This document shows positions 36,908 through 45,717 of a stretch of DNA of 64,000 nt, one piece after another; within the stretch, counting starts at the first letter, position 1; each line of letters opens with the position of its first letter. Position numbers and translations under genes: made by a program. The DNA comes from Pantanalinema sp. GBBB05 (GTDB lineage: Bacteria > Cyanobacteriota > Cyanobacteriia > Leptolyngbyales > Leptolyngbyaceae): positions 62,001-126,000 of the forward strand of contig VRZD01000017.1 of the NCBI GenBank assembly GCA_016743235.1, written 5' to 3'. Below the pieces are notes generated by a model, which did no database searches, had not been told where the DNA came from, and saw only the letters and a program-made list of their open reading frames with translations.

Positions 36908-37645
36908 TTAAGCAGAATCCTGTTTGAGGTTAGGTGGAGCTTCAAATTTGTAGCCCACCCCCCGTACCGTTTGGATCAGTGCGGGTTGACTGGTATCAAT
37001 CTCGATCTTCTTGCGGATTTGACCGATGTGAACGTCAACGACTCGTTGATCACCGATGTATTCGTAATCCCACACTTCCTGGATCAGTTCTGAGCGTCGC
37101 CAGACTCGACCGGGGTGACTGGCAAGAAAATGCAATAAGTCAAATTCCAGTGCTGTTAGGGGGACAAGGTCTTCATTCAGCCGAACTTCTCGCCGGACTG
37201 GATCAATCACTAATTTATCGAAGGTAAGACATTGCTGTTCGGCTGGAGTCACAATCCGTTGACGTTTCAAGATGGCTTCCACCCGTTTTTCCAGCTCTCC
37301 TAGGCTAAAGGGTTTGGTGATGTAATCATCTGCCCCTTGGGTAAAGCCCATGATTTTATCCGCCTCATCTGCCCGACTGGTTAACATAAGAACAAAGACC
37401 CCAGTCCGACTTTGCATTTCTTGGCAGAGGTTATAGCCATTGGCATCCGGTAAATTGACATCTAAAATTACCAGATCAGGATTGAACTGCTCGAAGATTT
37501 CCATCGCAGTTTTGCCATCCGCAGCGGATTCAGTCTGGTATTTTGATTGTGTTTGTTGCTTTTGCTGGGTCAGAAACCGCTGAATTAAATTTCGGACAGC
37601 AGGATCATCGTCAACTACGAGAATCTTGGCAGGAGGCATAGCCAT
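36908..37645 (-). CDS. OmpR/PhoB-family response regulator
   Basis: 245 residues: receiver domain (about 6-122) with acidic Asp 12-14, phospho-acceptor Asp 62 (LVILDVNLP), Thr/Ser 89-90 and Lys 111 (TKPF). A winged-helix domain (about 135-235) has PLTALEFDLLHFLASHPGRV and DVHIGQIRKKIE plus TVRGVGYKFE. It is a DNA-binding transcription factor that should be phosphorylated by an unlinked histidine kinase. ATG 37639 is an alternative start. It diverges from the CPP1-like gene. Not assigned to RpaA or RpaB by eye. Confidence 0.9.
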   Translation of the reverse strand: MAMPPAKILVVDDDPAVRNLIQRFLTQQKQQTQSKYQTESAADGKTAMEIFEQFNPDLVILDVNLPDANGYNLCQEMQSRTGVFVLMLTSRADEADKIMGFTQGADDYITKPFSLGELEKRVEAILKRQRIVTPAEQQCLTFDKLVIDPVRREVRLNEDLVPLTALEFDLLHFLASHPGRVWRRSELIQEVWDYEYIGDQRVVDVHIGQIRKKIEIDTSQPALIQTVRGVGYKFEAPPNLKQDSA

Positions 37646-38016
37646 AGTCGTGCGTTGAGGGAAGGATAGGGTTTAGCAATTAGATGGGTTAGGTAGGACA
37701 CTATAGGTTGGCAAGACGCCAAATGGGTAGATGCTAAAAACTGTTTTACGTCCAGTTGTGTATCAAACATTCTAGACAATTGTGGGTCACTCACTAGAGG
37801 GGAGGTAGCCTATACTCCCACATCAGACAAAATACTGTGGGCTTGCAGGACAAATTGTATCTACCCAGGTGCATATTATGCAGAAAATGTTTTCTACCAG
37901 CATTAGTATGCCCTAGCTTCTGCTAAGCGAGGACTACTCGCTGGAGATTCCATAAAAATTCTTGTGAATTTGCGATCGACTAAGTTAGGTTGAAGAAGAG
38001 GTGGAGTATACAGTTC
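37646..38016. promoter_or_regulatory. Divergent spacer, regulator / CPP1-like gene
   Basis: 371 bases without a credible gene. A GGGAG/CTCCC hairpin lies at about 37800-37820, and a GGTGGAG ribosome site precedes ATG 38017. No operator can be named. Confidence 0.4.
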
Positions 38017-38631
38017 ATGAGTGAGCAAAATCCATACGAACAGCTAGGGGTGACTGAAAACTCTAGCTTTGAAGAAATTCAAACGGCCCGTAGTCGTCTG
38101 TGTGAGCAGTACAAAGACGATCAAAGGCAACTGCAAATCATTGAAGCTGCCTATGATGCCTTGTTGATGGAACGCTTGCGAATGCGGCAGGAGGGCAAGA
38201 TTAAAGTGCCTGAAGGGATTCGGTTTCCGGAAAAACGAGTCCAACCTCCTCCCAGTGCACCACCGCAACCTACTCGGAATATGCCTGGTTGGTTGCAGCG
38301 CCTGATTGATACACCTAGCCCTATGGATATTTGGCTACCGGCGGGTGTGATGGCGGCGCTATCAGTATTAGTTTATTTTGCCTATCCTGCCCTCCAGATG
38401 GCGATGGTGTTAGCGACTGGCGCCTGCTTATATTTTCTATATCGTAAGGAGAAGCAGTTAGGGCGATCGGTGTTAATTGGTCTGCTGGGTTTGTTACTAG
38501 GAGTGATTATTGGCGGTCTGTTAGCTATGCCGTTAGCTGGGGTGTTGGCAGGAATTAGTATTAGACCTGACCAATTTGCCTCGATCATTGCGTTTGTGAT
38601 TCTCTGGTTGGTAAGTAGCTTTTTGCGCTGA
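38017..38631 (+). CDS. CPP1-like / J-domain-like membrane protein
   Basis: 204 residues from ATG 38017 (MSEQNPYEQLG). A J-like N-terminal domain (about 5-55, NPYEQLGVTENSSFEEIQTAR) is followed by a Pro-rich linker, then about four membrane helices (about 100-200). It fits the cyanobacterial CPP1-like/DUF3353 family related to the plant chloroplast J-like protein. The HPD of true DnaJ is absent, so it should not stimulate DnaK in the standard way. The plant counterpart supports protochlorophyllide oxidoreductase; that role here is only a family-based guess. Confidence 0.82.
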   Translation: MSEQNPYEQLGVTENSSFEEIQTARSRLCEQYKDDQRQLQIIEAAYDALLMERLRMRQEGKIKVPEGIRFPEKRVQPPPSAPPQPTRNMPGWLQRLIDTPSPMDIWLPAGVMAALSVLVYFAYPALQMAMVLATGACLYFLYRKEKQLGRSVLIGLLGLLLGVIIGGLLAMPLAGVLAGISIRPDQFASIIAFVILWLVSSFLR

Positions 38632-38915
38632 TGCCATGCTAGACATCACGGGCTGTGTGAAGCCGCTGTCTTGTCTCTAAGCCGCGTTTAATTGACGGCG
38701 ATCGGCGTGATGAACCTGGTATAGCAACAGATTTTTTGTAAATTACCGGTGTTAATGGGTTTACATTTCTTCAAATCGTTTTCTATCATACTGACGGTGG
38801 GAAAGCCTATCTTGATTTTCTGCTAGTGCGGTTATGTTCCGTTTACGGATAGGAACAAGACTGCTTTACTAACATCTAGAGACGCATCGTTGTTTGGGGG
38901 AGGCTGGACGTGCAG

Positions 38916-40118
38916 ATGAAGGAACTCGATTCAGTTCAAGTGGCACAACTGAAGCGAATTGCAGAACAGTTGGTAGAAACTCGTCAGCAGAAGTCAATTA
39001 CGCTAGACGCTGTTGCCACAGCAACTTACATTCCACAACGTCTCCTGCAAGCCCTGGAAGCAGAACAATTTGAACGTCTCCCCGAACCTGTATATGTGCA
39101 GGGCTTTATTCGGCGTTATGCCGACTATCTGGGTTTAGATGGCAAAGCGTTATCGCAAACCTTTGACCTGCACCCGATCGCTCCACTTCCTTCGGTGGCA
39201 GAGCATCTAGGATCGGGTGTCGTCGCTCCACCCGTTGCTGCTCCTGCTCGCTCAGACATGTCCCCTCGGACCGTGAAGACTCCATCCGTCAATGGAGCCT
39301 TCGCGGAGCGCGCCTCTGAGTCCGGTACGCCACCAGAACCCTCCTCTCCGAAGGTAGTTGAACCCGCGATCTCTCCCCCGGAAGTCACGAGAGGAGATGC
39401 GACGGTTGTCCCAGACCCCACCGCTTCACGGTCTGAACCAACTGTGCCGAAGTCTCCAGCGGCGCCCCCTCGCACCGAAGTCTCTCAACCGATTCAGCCG
39501 TTACCGGCTTCGACTACGACTACGGTAACTCCGCTAACGCCAGCAATTAATGCTGCCCCAATCTCCACTCCAGCTAAACGTCCTGTTCTCCCGCTCGCTT
39601 TGGTGGGTGGCGCGATCGCTCTAGTGGCAATTGGCGCAGTCGCTATTCTGAATCAACCGAAATCTACCGATCGCTCAACGGTATCGAATCCAGCTGTAAG
39701 TGATCCGGCAACCAAGGCGGCTCCATCTTCAGATGTCTCTTCAGCCACCAGTCCTACTGCGAGTCCTGTACCGGCGGCGCCTGGGGTAAGCAGTGCTCCA
39801 GTGCAAGTGGCGGTGAATCTGACTGATCGCGCTTGGCTGGAAGTCGTGGTAGATGGCAAGGTGGAAGTAGAAGACGTTAAAGAGAAAGGGTTCCAAAAAA
39901 CTTGGACCGCTGAGCGGGAATTATTTATTCGATCGGGCAATGCGGGAGCAGTATTAGTGTCGTTTAATCAGGCGACAGCGAAGCCGATGGGTAAGGTCGG
40001 GCAAGTCGAGGAAGCGACGTATACCCCTGATAGTGCGGCTCAACCCCAAACCGAATCCACGTCTCAGTCGGTGGCGGAACCAACGGCAGAACAACTACAG
40101 TCCAGCTCACCCAATTGA
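38916..40118 (+). CDS. RodZ-like helix-turn-helix membrane protein
   Basis: 400 residues from ATG 38916 (a GTG at 38910 is in frame; GGGGGAGG precedes). An N-terminal helix-turn-helix (about 8-75: LVETRQQKSITLDAVATATYI, YVQGFIRRYADYLGLD) is typical of RodZ/HTH_25. A long Pro/Ser/Thr linker, a membrane helix (about 228-250) and a C-terminal DUF4115 beta domain (about 300-365, LTDRAWLEVVVDGKVEVEDV) follow. RodZ links MreB to the cell envelope. In filamentous cyanobacteria its role is presumably cell shape. Confidence 0.85.
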   Translation: MKELDSVQVAQLKRIAEQLVETRQQKSITLDAVATATYIPQRLLQALEAEQFERLPEPVYVQGFIRRYADYLGLDGKALSQTFDLHPIAPLPSVAEHLGSGVVAPPVAAPARSDMSPRTVKTPSVNGAFAERASESGTPPEPSSPKVVEPAISPPEVTRGDATVVPDPTASRSEPTVPKSPAAPPRTEVSQPIQPLPASTTTTVTPLTPAINAAPISTPAKRPVLPLALVGGAIALVAIGAVAILNQPKSTDRSTVSNPAVSDPATKAAPSSDVSSATSPTASPVPAAPGVSSAPVQVAVNLTDRAWLEVVVDGKVEVEDVKEKGFQKTWTAERELFIRSGNAGAVLVSFNQATAKPMGKVGQVEEATYTPDSAAQPQTESTSQSVAEPTAEQLQSSSPN

Positions 40119-40205
40119 TGCAGCCAGGCAACGGACTTGCTGAATTGGCGGAACTAAAGTAACCTGGCTCACATCTATCTGAAGTTAAGTCAGCAGATAG
40201 TATGT

Positions 40206-41849
40206 GTGGTGGGGAGTGTGGATGTGATCAATTTAGCTGAACGTCGCGATCGAGCGGCGGCGGATTTGCAATGGGAACCGCAACGAGAGCGTGGGCTTCT
40301 CGCTCGGTGGTGGCGTTATGCGGCAATTTTTTTGCTGGTGGTAGGCGTGGCGTTCCGGTTTACCAACCTGGAACAGAAAGTGGTGTGGGTAGATGAAACC
40401 CATACGTTACTGCGATCGTCGGGCTATCGGCGGACGGAGGCAATTAACCAGCTGTATACCGGCGAAGTCGTGAGCGTGAAGGATTTGCTGGTTTATCAGC
40501 GTCCACGTCCCAAGCGAGGTTGGAGCAAAACTTGGCGAGCGTTGCGGGGCAATGCCGAACATACGCCGTTGTATTTTCTGTTGGTGCGGGCTTGGATGGA
40601 GTGGTGGGGTAGTTCGATCGCCACAGTTCGCAGTTTATCGGCAGTGATTAGTCTGCTGGTGTTTCCGGCGGTGTTCTGGTTATGTCAGGAGCTATTTGCC
40701 TCGGCTACGGTTGCCTGGACAGCTGTCGGGTTGATGGCAATTTCTCCATTGCAGGTGTTGTATGCCCAGGAAGCGCGCCCCTATAGTCTGTTGATTGTGA
40801 TTACCCTGGTATCGAGCACGGTGTTACTGAGGGCGTTACGGACGAATACGCGCCGAAATTGGGTGATTTATAGTGTGATGCTGGCGGTCGGACTATATAC
40901 GCAACTGTTATTTGGTCTGGTCGCGATCGCGCATACCTTGTATGTGATGTTGCTAGAACGGGTTGGGGTAAAACGGCAATTTACGCCCATTGCCCGAACT
41001 CACTTGCTGGCCACGGGAATGGGGTTGGCGGCATTTATTCCCTGGTTGGTGGTGTTGATTCCTAATTTGGAGCAAGTCAGACGAGCGACGGTGTCGCTCC
41101 GGCGATCGGTGCCGTTGACCGGGATGGTGCAGGAATGGTGCTTGAACTTGAATCGGGTGTTTTTGTATCCGGAGCATCTGGTGATCGGTATGGGGCTGGT
41201 CGCCTTAGTGGGACTGGCGTTGTATCAGCTTTGCCGCACCACCCCGACTCGAACTTGGCTATTGCTGTTCACCTTGATTGGGGTGTTCACTTTAGCGCTG
41301 GTGATTCCAGACGTAGTAACGGGGGGACAACGATCGCTACGGATTCGCTACTTAATCCCTGCCTATGTGGCGATGCAAATTGCTGTGGCGTATTGGCTAA
41401 CGCGACAAGCATTATGGTTGACCACCTGGAAACGGTATTTCTGGCGACTGGGCTTAGTCGGATTGTTGATGGGTGGGATTGCCGCGTGTGCGGTGAGTGC
41501 TGAGGCTGAGGTGTGGTGGAATAAGGAACTCTCGCGCAGTAGTTATTTTCCGCCAGTCGCGCAAGTGATTAATGCTGCCGAGCAACCCTTGGTGATTACG
41601 GATGATGCGTTAGTAGACTCGATCGCCTTCAGTCATGAATTGAAACCGGAGGTGAAGTTCCAATTCGTCAAACCGAAGTATCTGGAGAAGTTTCAGGTGG
41701 ATGAAGATTTTCAGCCGATCTTTCTGCTGAATGCTTCGGATCAACTACGGGATACGTTGCAAGCCCGGAATTATCAATTGCAATTGTTGTATCGCGATGA
41801 CAATGCCCGTGAAGGGTTGGCGGAGCGGCTGTGGTTGTTGACTCGATAG
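40206..41849 (+). CDS. Glycosyltransferase family 39-like membrane protein (second copy)
   Basis: 547 residues, GT-C fold: an extracytoplasmic loop with KVVWVDETHTLLRSSG (about 57-72), HTPLYFLLVRAWMEWWGSS (about 119-137), and MAISPLQVLYAQEARPYSLLI (about 178-198), then helices to about 430 and a soluble C-terminal domain. It is related to the protein at 18483-20234 but divergent. It should use lipid-linked sugars; the acceptor is unknown. GTG 40206 is kept because no ATG lies before the conserved region. It may be co-transcribed with the small PH-domain gene 30 bases downstream. Confidence 0.82.
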   Translation: MVGSVDVINLAERRDRAAADLQWEPQRERGLLARWWRYAAIFLLVVGVAFRFTNLEQKVVWVDETHTLLRSSGYRRTEAINQLYTGEVVSVKDLLVYQRPRPKRGWSKTWRALRGNAEHTPLYFLLVRAWMEWWGSSIATVRSLSAVISLLVFPAVFWLCQELFASATVAWTAVGLMAISPLQVLYAQEARPYSLLIVITLVSSTVLLRALRTNTRRNWVIYSVMLAVGLYTQLLFGLVAIAHTLYVMLLERVGVKRQFTPIARTHLLATGMGLAAFIPWLVVLIPNLEQVRRATVSLRRSVPLTGMVQEWCLNLNRVFLYPEHLVIGMGLVALVGLALYQLCRTTPTRTWLLLFTLIGVFTLALVIPDVVTGGQRSLRIRYLIPAYVAMQIAVAYWLTRQALWLTTWKRYFWRLGLVGLLMGGIAACAVSAEAEVWWNKELSRSSYFPPVAQVINAAEQPLVITDDALVDSIAFSHELKPEVKFQFVKPKYLEKFQVDEDFQPIFLLNASDQLRDTLQARNYQLQLLYRDDNAREGLAERLWLLTR

Positions 41850-41879
41850 GATAGAGCTAGTCGAGATGGAGCATTAATA

Positions 41880-42257
41880 ATGGGATTACTCTCAGGATTG
41901 CTAGGCAATGCCTCGGAAGTTTCGGGGGACAAGCTAGACAAGCTGTTTAGTGAATTGTTGATTGAAGGCGAACAAATCGAAAAAGCCTATCAACTGATTC
42001 GGGATTTGTTTGTGTTTACCAACAAGCGATTGATCCTAGTGGATAAGCAAGGGATGACGGGAAAAAAGATTGAGTTCCTGTCAATTCCTTACTCGAAGAT
42101 CACCAAGTTTTCGCGCGAGAGTGCCGGACACTTTGATCTGGATGCAGAGTTAAAAATCTGGGTGGGCAGTGACCCGATGCCGATCGCCAAAGAATTTCGG
42201 AAGACGGTGAATATCAATGAGGTCTATGCTGTATTGAGTAAGTACGTGCTGAATTAG
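41880..42257 (+). CDS. Bacterial PH-domain protein
   Basis: 125 residues matching the bacterial PH-domain (DUF1696/bPH) family: a helical N-terminus, then the strand core IRDLFVFTNKRLILVDKQGMTGKKIEFLSIPYSKITKFS (about 40-78) and the C-terminal helix KTVNINEVYAVLSKYV. The phospho-lipid specificity of eukaryotic PH domains is not implied. Function unknown; cytoplasmic. It follows the glycosyltransferase gene by 30 bases and precedes ftsX by about 95. Confidence 0.85.
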   Translation: MGLLSGLLGNASEVSGDKLDKLFSELLIEGEQIEKAYQLIRDLFVFTNKRLILVDKQGMTGKKIEFLSIPYSKITKFSRESAGHFDLDAELKIWVGSDPMPIAKEFRKTVNINEVYAVLSKYVLN

Positions 42258-42352
42258 CTCTGAACAAGAAGGCGATCTATTGACGATCGCGAAATCATCG
42301 TCTAGCGTGAACCACGGCAATAACTCCATCGTGATTGAGTGAGGTAGATAGC

Positions 42353-43255
42353 GTGGTTCAACTGGCGACTAAATCCGACTATCTGATGCGCGAAACGCTC
42401 CTGGGATTGCGCCGGGGCGGTTGGATGAATTGGGCTGCCATTAGCACGATGACGGTGCTGCTGTTTTTGTTTGGGGCTAGTCTTCAAGCCTCCTGGCAAT
42501 TGGAAGGCTTAATTAATCAGTTCGGGAGTCAGTTAGAGGTATCGGTTTATCTAGATACGGGGGTGCAGGCGGCTGATCTAAAGCCGGTGATTGCCACGTT
42601 CCCCGAAGTGGCAGCAGTGCAGGTGGTGCCTAAGGAAAAAGCCTGGGCGTCGCTAGTCAAAGAAATGGGTATGTCGGATATTACCGGAGCTACCAAGCAA
42701 CTGGAAGGGAATCCCTTAGTGGATGAGTTGCAGGTGAAAGCGAAGGATTCTGAAGTTGTCCCCAAGTTGGCGCAGAAACTTGCCAAGATGGCGGGCGTGG
42801 ATGAGGTGCAGTATGTCGATGAAGCGGTGAAGCAAGTCACCCAACTGAATCAGGGCTTAAGTTGGATGAGTTTAACCGTAATTACCTTACTGACGCTGAC
42901 CGCGATCGCGGTGATCACGACAACCATTCGCTTAATTGTGTTAGCCCGTCGCCGCGAGATTGAAGTCATGCAATTAGTGGGTGCGACCACTTCAGCGATC
43001 TATCTCCCGTTTATTCTGCAAGGTGTCACCTTTGGAGTCACAGGAGCCGCGATCGCCTGGATGCTCCTCAGTACCCTGCAACACTTCTTGAGCAAGCTAT
43101 TAACCCGCCAACCAGAATTTGTGCAATTCCTCACTAACGGCTTGCAACTCAGTCCCTTTAAGAGTGTGCTCTTACCGATCGTGCTGTTACTCTTCGGAGC
43201 TTCAGTCGGCGTGATGGGTAGCCTATTTGCCGTCCGCCGGATTGCTGTCCGGTAG
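42353..43255 (+). CDS. ftsX: Cell division protein FtsX
   Basis: 300 residues from GTG 42353 (frame open from TTG 42335). Membrane partner of FtsE that activates peptidoglycan hydrolases at division. Layout: N-terminal helix (about 25-48, NWAAISTMTVLLFLFGASLQ), a periplasmic loop of about 110 residues, then three helices with the FtsX/MacB-type region IVLARRREIEVMQLVGATTSAIYLPF (about 200-225) and a final helix. The usual FtsE gene is not adjacent here. The downstream gene pair appears unrelated. Confidence 0.9.
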   Translation: MVQLATKSDYLMRETLLGLRRGGWMNWAAISTMTVLLFLFGASLQASWQLEGLINQFGSQLEVSVYLDTGVQAADLKPVIATFPEVAAVQVVPKEKAWASLVKEMGMSDITGATKQLEGNPLVDELQVKAKDSEVVPKLAQKLAKMAGVDEVQYVDEAVKQVTQLNQGLSWMSLTVITLLTLTAIAVITTTIRLIVLARRREIEVMQLVGATTSAIYLPFILQGVTFGVTGAAIAWMLLSTLQHFLSKLLTRQPEFVQFLTNGLQLSPFKSVLLPIVLLLFGASVGVMGSLFAVRRIAVR

Positions 43256-43294
43256 GTGCCTTATGACTAGCTAGGTGGAGCAAGCATTAAAGTT

Positions 43295-43585
43295 GTGTCT
43301 CGTAATGATATTGATCGGATTAGGGAGAAGATTCGTCTGCGTCAATACGATATGTCAGCCCATGCGATGGAAGAGATGGCTGAAGATCTACTGACTATAG
43401 TGGATATAGAGGCAGCAGTTTTGAACGGTCAACTTGTGCGGGTAGAAAAAGATGATCCGCGAGGGACAAGATATGTGATTGAGGGAACTGCCTTTGAGCA
43501 GCAGATTCCTGTGGGTGTAGTTAGGCGGTTTGCTAGTAATGGTCGCTATCTGAATCATCACTGTTTACGAAGTTACTCAGCTTGA
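43295..43585 (+). CDS. DUF4258 domain protein, putative toxin
   Basis: 96 residues from a GTG. It contains the DUF4258 pattern: IREKIRLRQYDMSAHAMEEMAEDLLTIVDIEAAVLNGQLVR (about 7-47) with the His and following acidic residues, then a strand pair and the C-terminal GRYLNHHCLRSY. DUF4258 proteins often pair with a small zinc-finger antitoxin, and this one is followed immediately by such a gene, so toxin activity (probably RNase-like) is inferred. Its stop lies at or just before the antitoxin start. Confidence 0.7.
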   Translation: MSRNDIDRIREKIRLRQYDMSAHAMEEMAEDLLTIVDIEAAVLNGQLVRVEKDDPRGTRYVIEGTAFEQQIPVGVVRRFASNGRYLNHHCLRSYSA

Positions 43586-43596
43586 GGGCTAGCGAC

Positions 43597-43839
43597 ATGT
43601 ATGGATATCAATGTGAATATTGTGATGGTACCGTGCAACCTCGCCTGATTAAGCGCGAAGCCTTCAAACACAGAGACGGATTTGTGATTTTGGAAGATGT
43701 TACGATCGGGGTTTGTGACAACTGTGGCAATCGATACTACTCAGCCGATATTTTGCATACAGTTCATGCCATTGCGACTGGGGCAAAAGCGCCTGAAAAA
43801 ACGGAACAGATTCCAGTGACCCATTTAGAATCGGCTTAG
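43597..43839 (+). CDS. YgiT-type zinc-finger protein, putative antitoxin
   Basis: 80 residues from ATG 43597 (TTG 43582 would overlap the toxin gene). Two CxxC pairs (CEYCDG near residue 5 and CDNCGN near 46) form the YgiT/MqsA-type zinc ribbon. The middle is strand-rich, and the C-terminal ADILHTVHAIATG may bind DNA or the toxin. The gene begins 11 bases after the DUF4258 stop. It lacks the long MqsA helix-turn-helix domain, so repressor function is uncertain. Confidence 0.7.
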   Translation: MYGYQCEYCDGTVQPRLIKREAFKHRDGFVILEDVTIGVCDNCGNRYYSADILHTVHAIATGAKAPEKTEQIPVTHLESA

Positions 43840-44180
43840 CCTGGTGGCTATGGTAGGGGTTGAGCCTCATGGCTTATGGATCAGGATGCGATCGCCCTGT
43901 AACGTCTCAACATTGAACTGCGATCGCTGACATGACGAATTGCCGTCGTAACTTTACGGATGGCTGACAGTGACAATGCGATTGTGGCGGCTGACAATCC
44001 GATTGGAAGTACCAACAATCATAAGTGCAGCCCTGACAATGCCAATGTGACGGCGGATATTACGGATAGCTGACTCTGACCAGGCGAAGCGATCGCTCAG
44101 CCATCGAATTGTTATGGGCGACGATCGTATGAGGGTGAGTTAGCATTGAGCCGCAGACTGCCCAGGAGGAATAAAACGTT
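43840..44180. repeat. Non-coding spacer with imperfect direct repeats
   Basis: A 341-base gap without a gene. A 29-base unit at 43954-43982 recurs at 44060-44088 with 23 of 29 bases matching (TTACGGATGGCTGACAGTG against TTACGGATAGCTGACTCTG). A shorter GCTGACA word recurs several times between them. An AGGAGGA at 44164-44170 is the ribosome site of the next gene. The nature of the repeats is unknown. Confidence 0.5.
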
Positions 44181-45191
44181 GTGGATCGTGATTCTGAAGG
44201 CTTGATTGGTCGGCATACGTTTGATCTATCGGCATTAATGACGGAACATCCGCCTCAGTTTCGTCATGCCAATAAACAAATCGTCTATCAGATCGCCTGT
44301 CCGCCGGGAACAACCTATACCGGGCAACTGGTGTTCTCGCGGTGGCGACCGATGGTACTCCCTCAAGCGTTCACTCCCGCACCGCATCAAACCCAGATTG
44401 AGGAACGACAGGGCTACTTTGGCTATGAGCCATCCCCAGAACCAACCGCGATCGAGTGGTATCTGAATTTCGCCGATCCCGATCTGTTTGCTTTCTACAG
44501 TGGTGGCTTGTTTGCTCAGGATGAAATGCAAGTGGCGGAGCATCCGGCTTTAGCCGCGTTACGAGAGGCGTTGTTAGCGAACCGGATTCAAATAGGGACG
44601 GTGGAAGATGACCAACCGACGCCGATATTAGTTCGGGGAGTTGAGCGGCGTTGTGCGATCGCCACCAATCCTAATCCCGCCCAAGGGCGACCGTTGGGAC
44701 TATACGGCAATCGCTTTGCTAGTGCGAATGCAGCAGCCATCCAACAAGCTACAACGCCATTACAGCCACCGACGATCAGTAATATTCTGGCGATCGCGGC
44801 TCCGTCCGGTGGCTATGGCATGTACCGCCGTCATCAGATTGATTACATTCTGACCACTGCCGTCACTGGATTTACTGCCGTGCGATTAGAGTCGCAGTTA
44901 GTGACTCCAACTCCCGCAGCAATCGTCATTCATACCGGCTATTGGGGCTGTGGAGCCTTTGGCGGTAATCGGGTGCTGATGGCATTGGTGCAACTGCTTG
45001 CGGCTCGGTTAAGTCAGATCGATCGCTTGGTGTTTCATACCAGTGATCCAGCAGGATCGGCTGATCTTGCTAAGGCGCGGCAAATTCTGGAACATGATTT
45101 GCTGGCAGATGCTGCATCAGTGTCGGTGTCAGATTTAATTGATGCGATCGTAGCGATGAAATTCCAGTGGGGCGTCAGTGATGGCAATTAA
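44181..45191 (+). CDS. Poly(ADP-ribose) glycohydrolase-like protein
   Basis: 336 residues from GTG 44181 with AGGAGGA ten bases upstream. The second half carries marks of the PARG macrodomain. The degenerate signature YSGGLFAQDEMQVAEHPAL has Gln 113, Asp 114 and Glu 115 where PARG has QEE, and the strongly conserved TGYWGCGAFGGN at about 253-263 matches TGNWGCGAFGGD. The following LVQLLAAR matches IQILAAA. PARG hydrolyses ADP-ribose chains; whether this enzyme acts on protein, nucleic acid or free ADP-ribose is unknown. The N-terminal 100 residues are family-specific. It follows the toxin-antitoxin pair. Confidence 0.78.
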   Translation: MDRDSEGLIGRHTFDLSALMTEHPPQFRHANKQIVYQIACPPGTTYTGQLVFSRWRPMVLPQAFTPAPHQTQIEERQGYFGYEPSPEPTAIEWYLNFADPDLFAFYSGGLFAQDEMQVAEHPALAALREALLANRIQIGTVEDDQPTPILVRGVERRCAIATNPNPAQGRPLGLYGNRFASANAAAIQQATTPLQPPTISNILAIAAPSGGYGMYRRHQIDYILTTAVTGFTAVRLESQLVTPTPAAIVIHTGYWGCGAFGGNRVLMALVQLLAARLSQIDRLVFHTSDPAGSADLAKARQILEHDLLADAASVSVSDLIDAIVAMKFQWGVSDGN

Positions 45192-45197
45192 GCCCAT

Positions 45198-45542
45198 TTA
45201 GACATGGGACTTGTCACTAAATATCAGGTAAGCCGCCCCGGCTAATAACATTGCCGCAAAGAAATAATTCCGGGTGACAGGCACTTTCATGTAAGTCACA
45301 CTAAATCCGGCAAACACAACCATCGTAATCACTTCCTGTAACACCTTCAGTTGGGGCAAGTTGAAGTATTGCGCCCCAATCCGATTCGCTGGCACTTGAA
45401 AACAATATTCCAGAAACGCGATCGCCCAACTCACCCCGATCGCGATCCAAATCGGCGCCGTTTTCAAATCCTTCAGGTGTCCGTACCAGGCAAAGGTCAT
45501 GAAGATATTGGAAATGAACAGCAGAATAATCGGTCGCAACAT
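45198..45542 (-). CDS. DMT-superfamily (DUF486) membrane protein
   Basis: A 114-residue four-helix membrane protein of the DUF486 family, related to small multidrug-type transporters (DMT superfamily). Marks are FMTFAWYGHLKD (about 14-25), WAIAFLEYCFQVPANRIG (about 39-56) and LKVLQEVITMVVFAGFSV. Substrate unknown. It converges on the PARG-like gene with 6 bases between stops. Confidence 0.88.
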   Translation of the reverse strand: MLRPIILLFISNIFMTFAWYGHLKDLKTAPIWIAIGVSWAIAFLEYCFQVPANRIGAQYFNLPQLKVLQEVITMVVFAGFSVTYMKVPVTRNYFFAAMLLAGAAYLIFSDKSHV

Positions 45543-45717
45543 GAACTGAATAGTAAATTGCAGACCGTGAGTCTGCCATATTTAGTGGCAACTGAACAGT
45601 AGCCTTAGATAGAGATTAAATCCAGAACGATTGCCAAAAAGGGTGGGTATGCTATCAAATAGCGCCGATTAACATCTTGGGATCGTTAATGCCATCAGTT
45701 CATTAAGGTAGGGCAGC

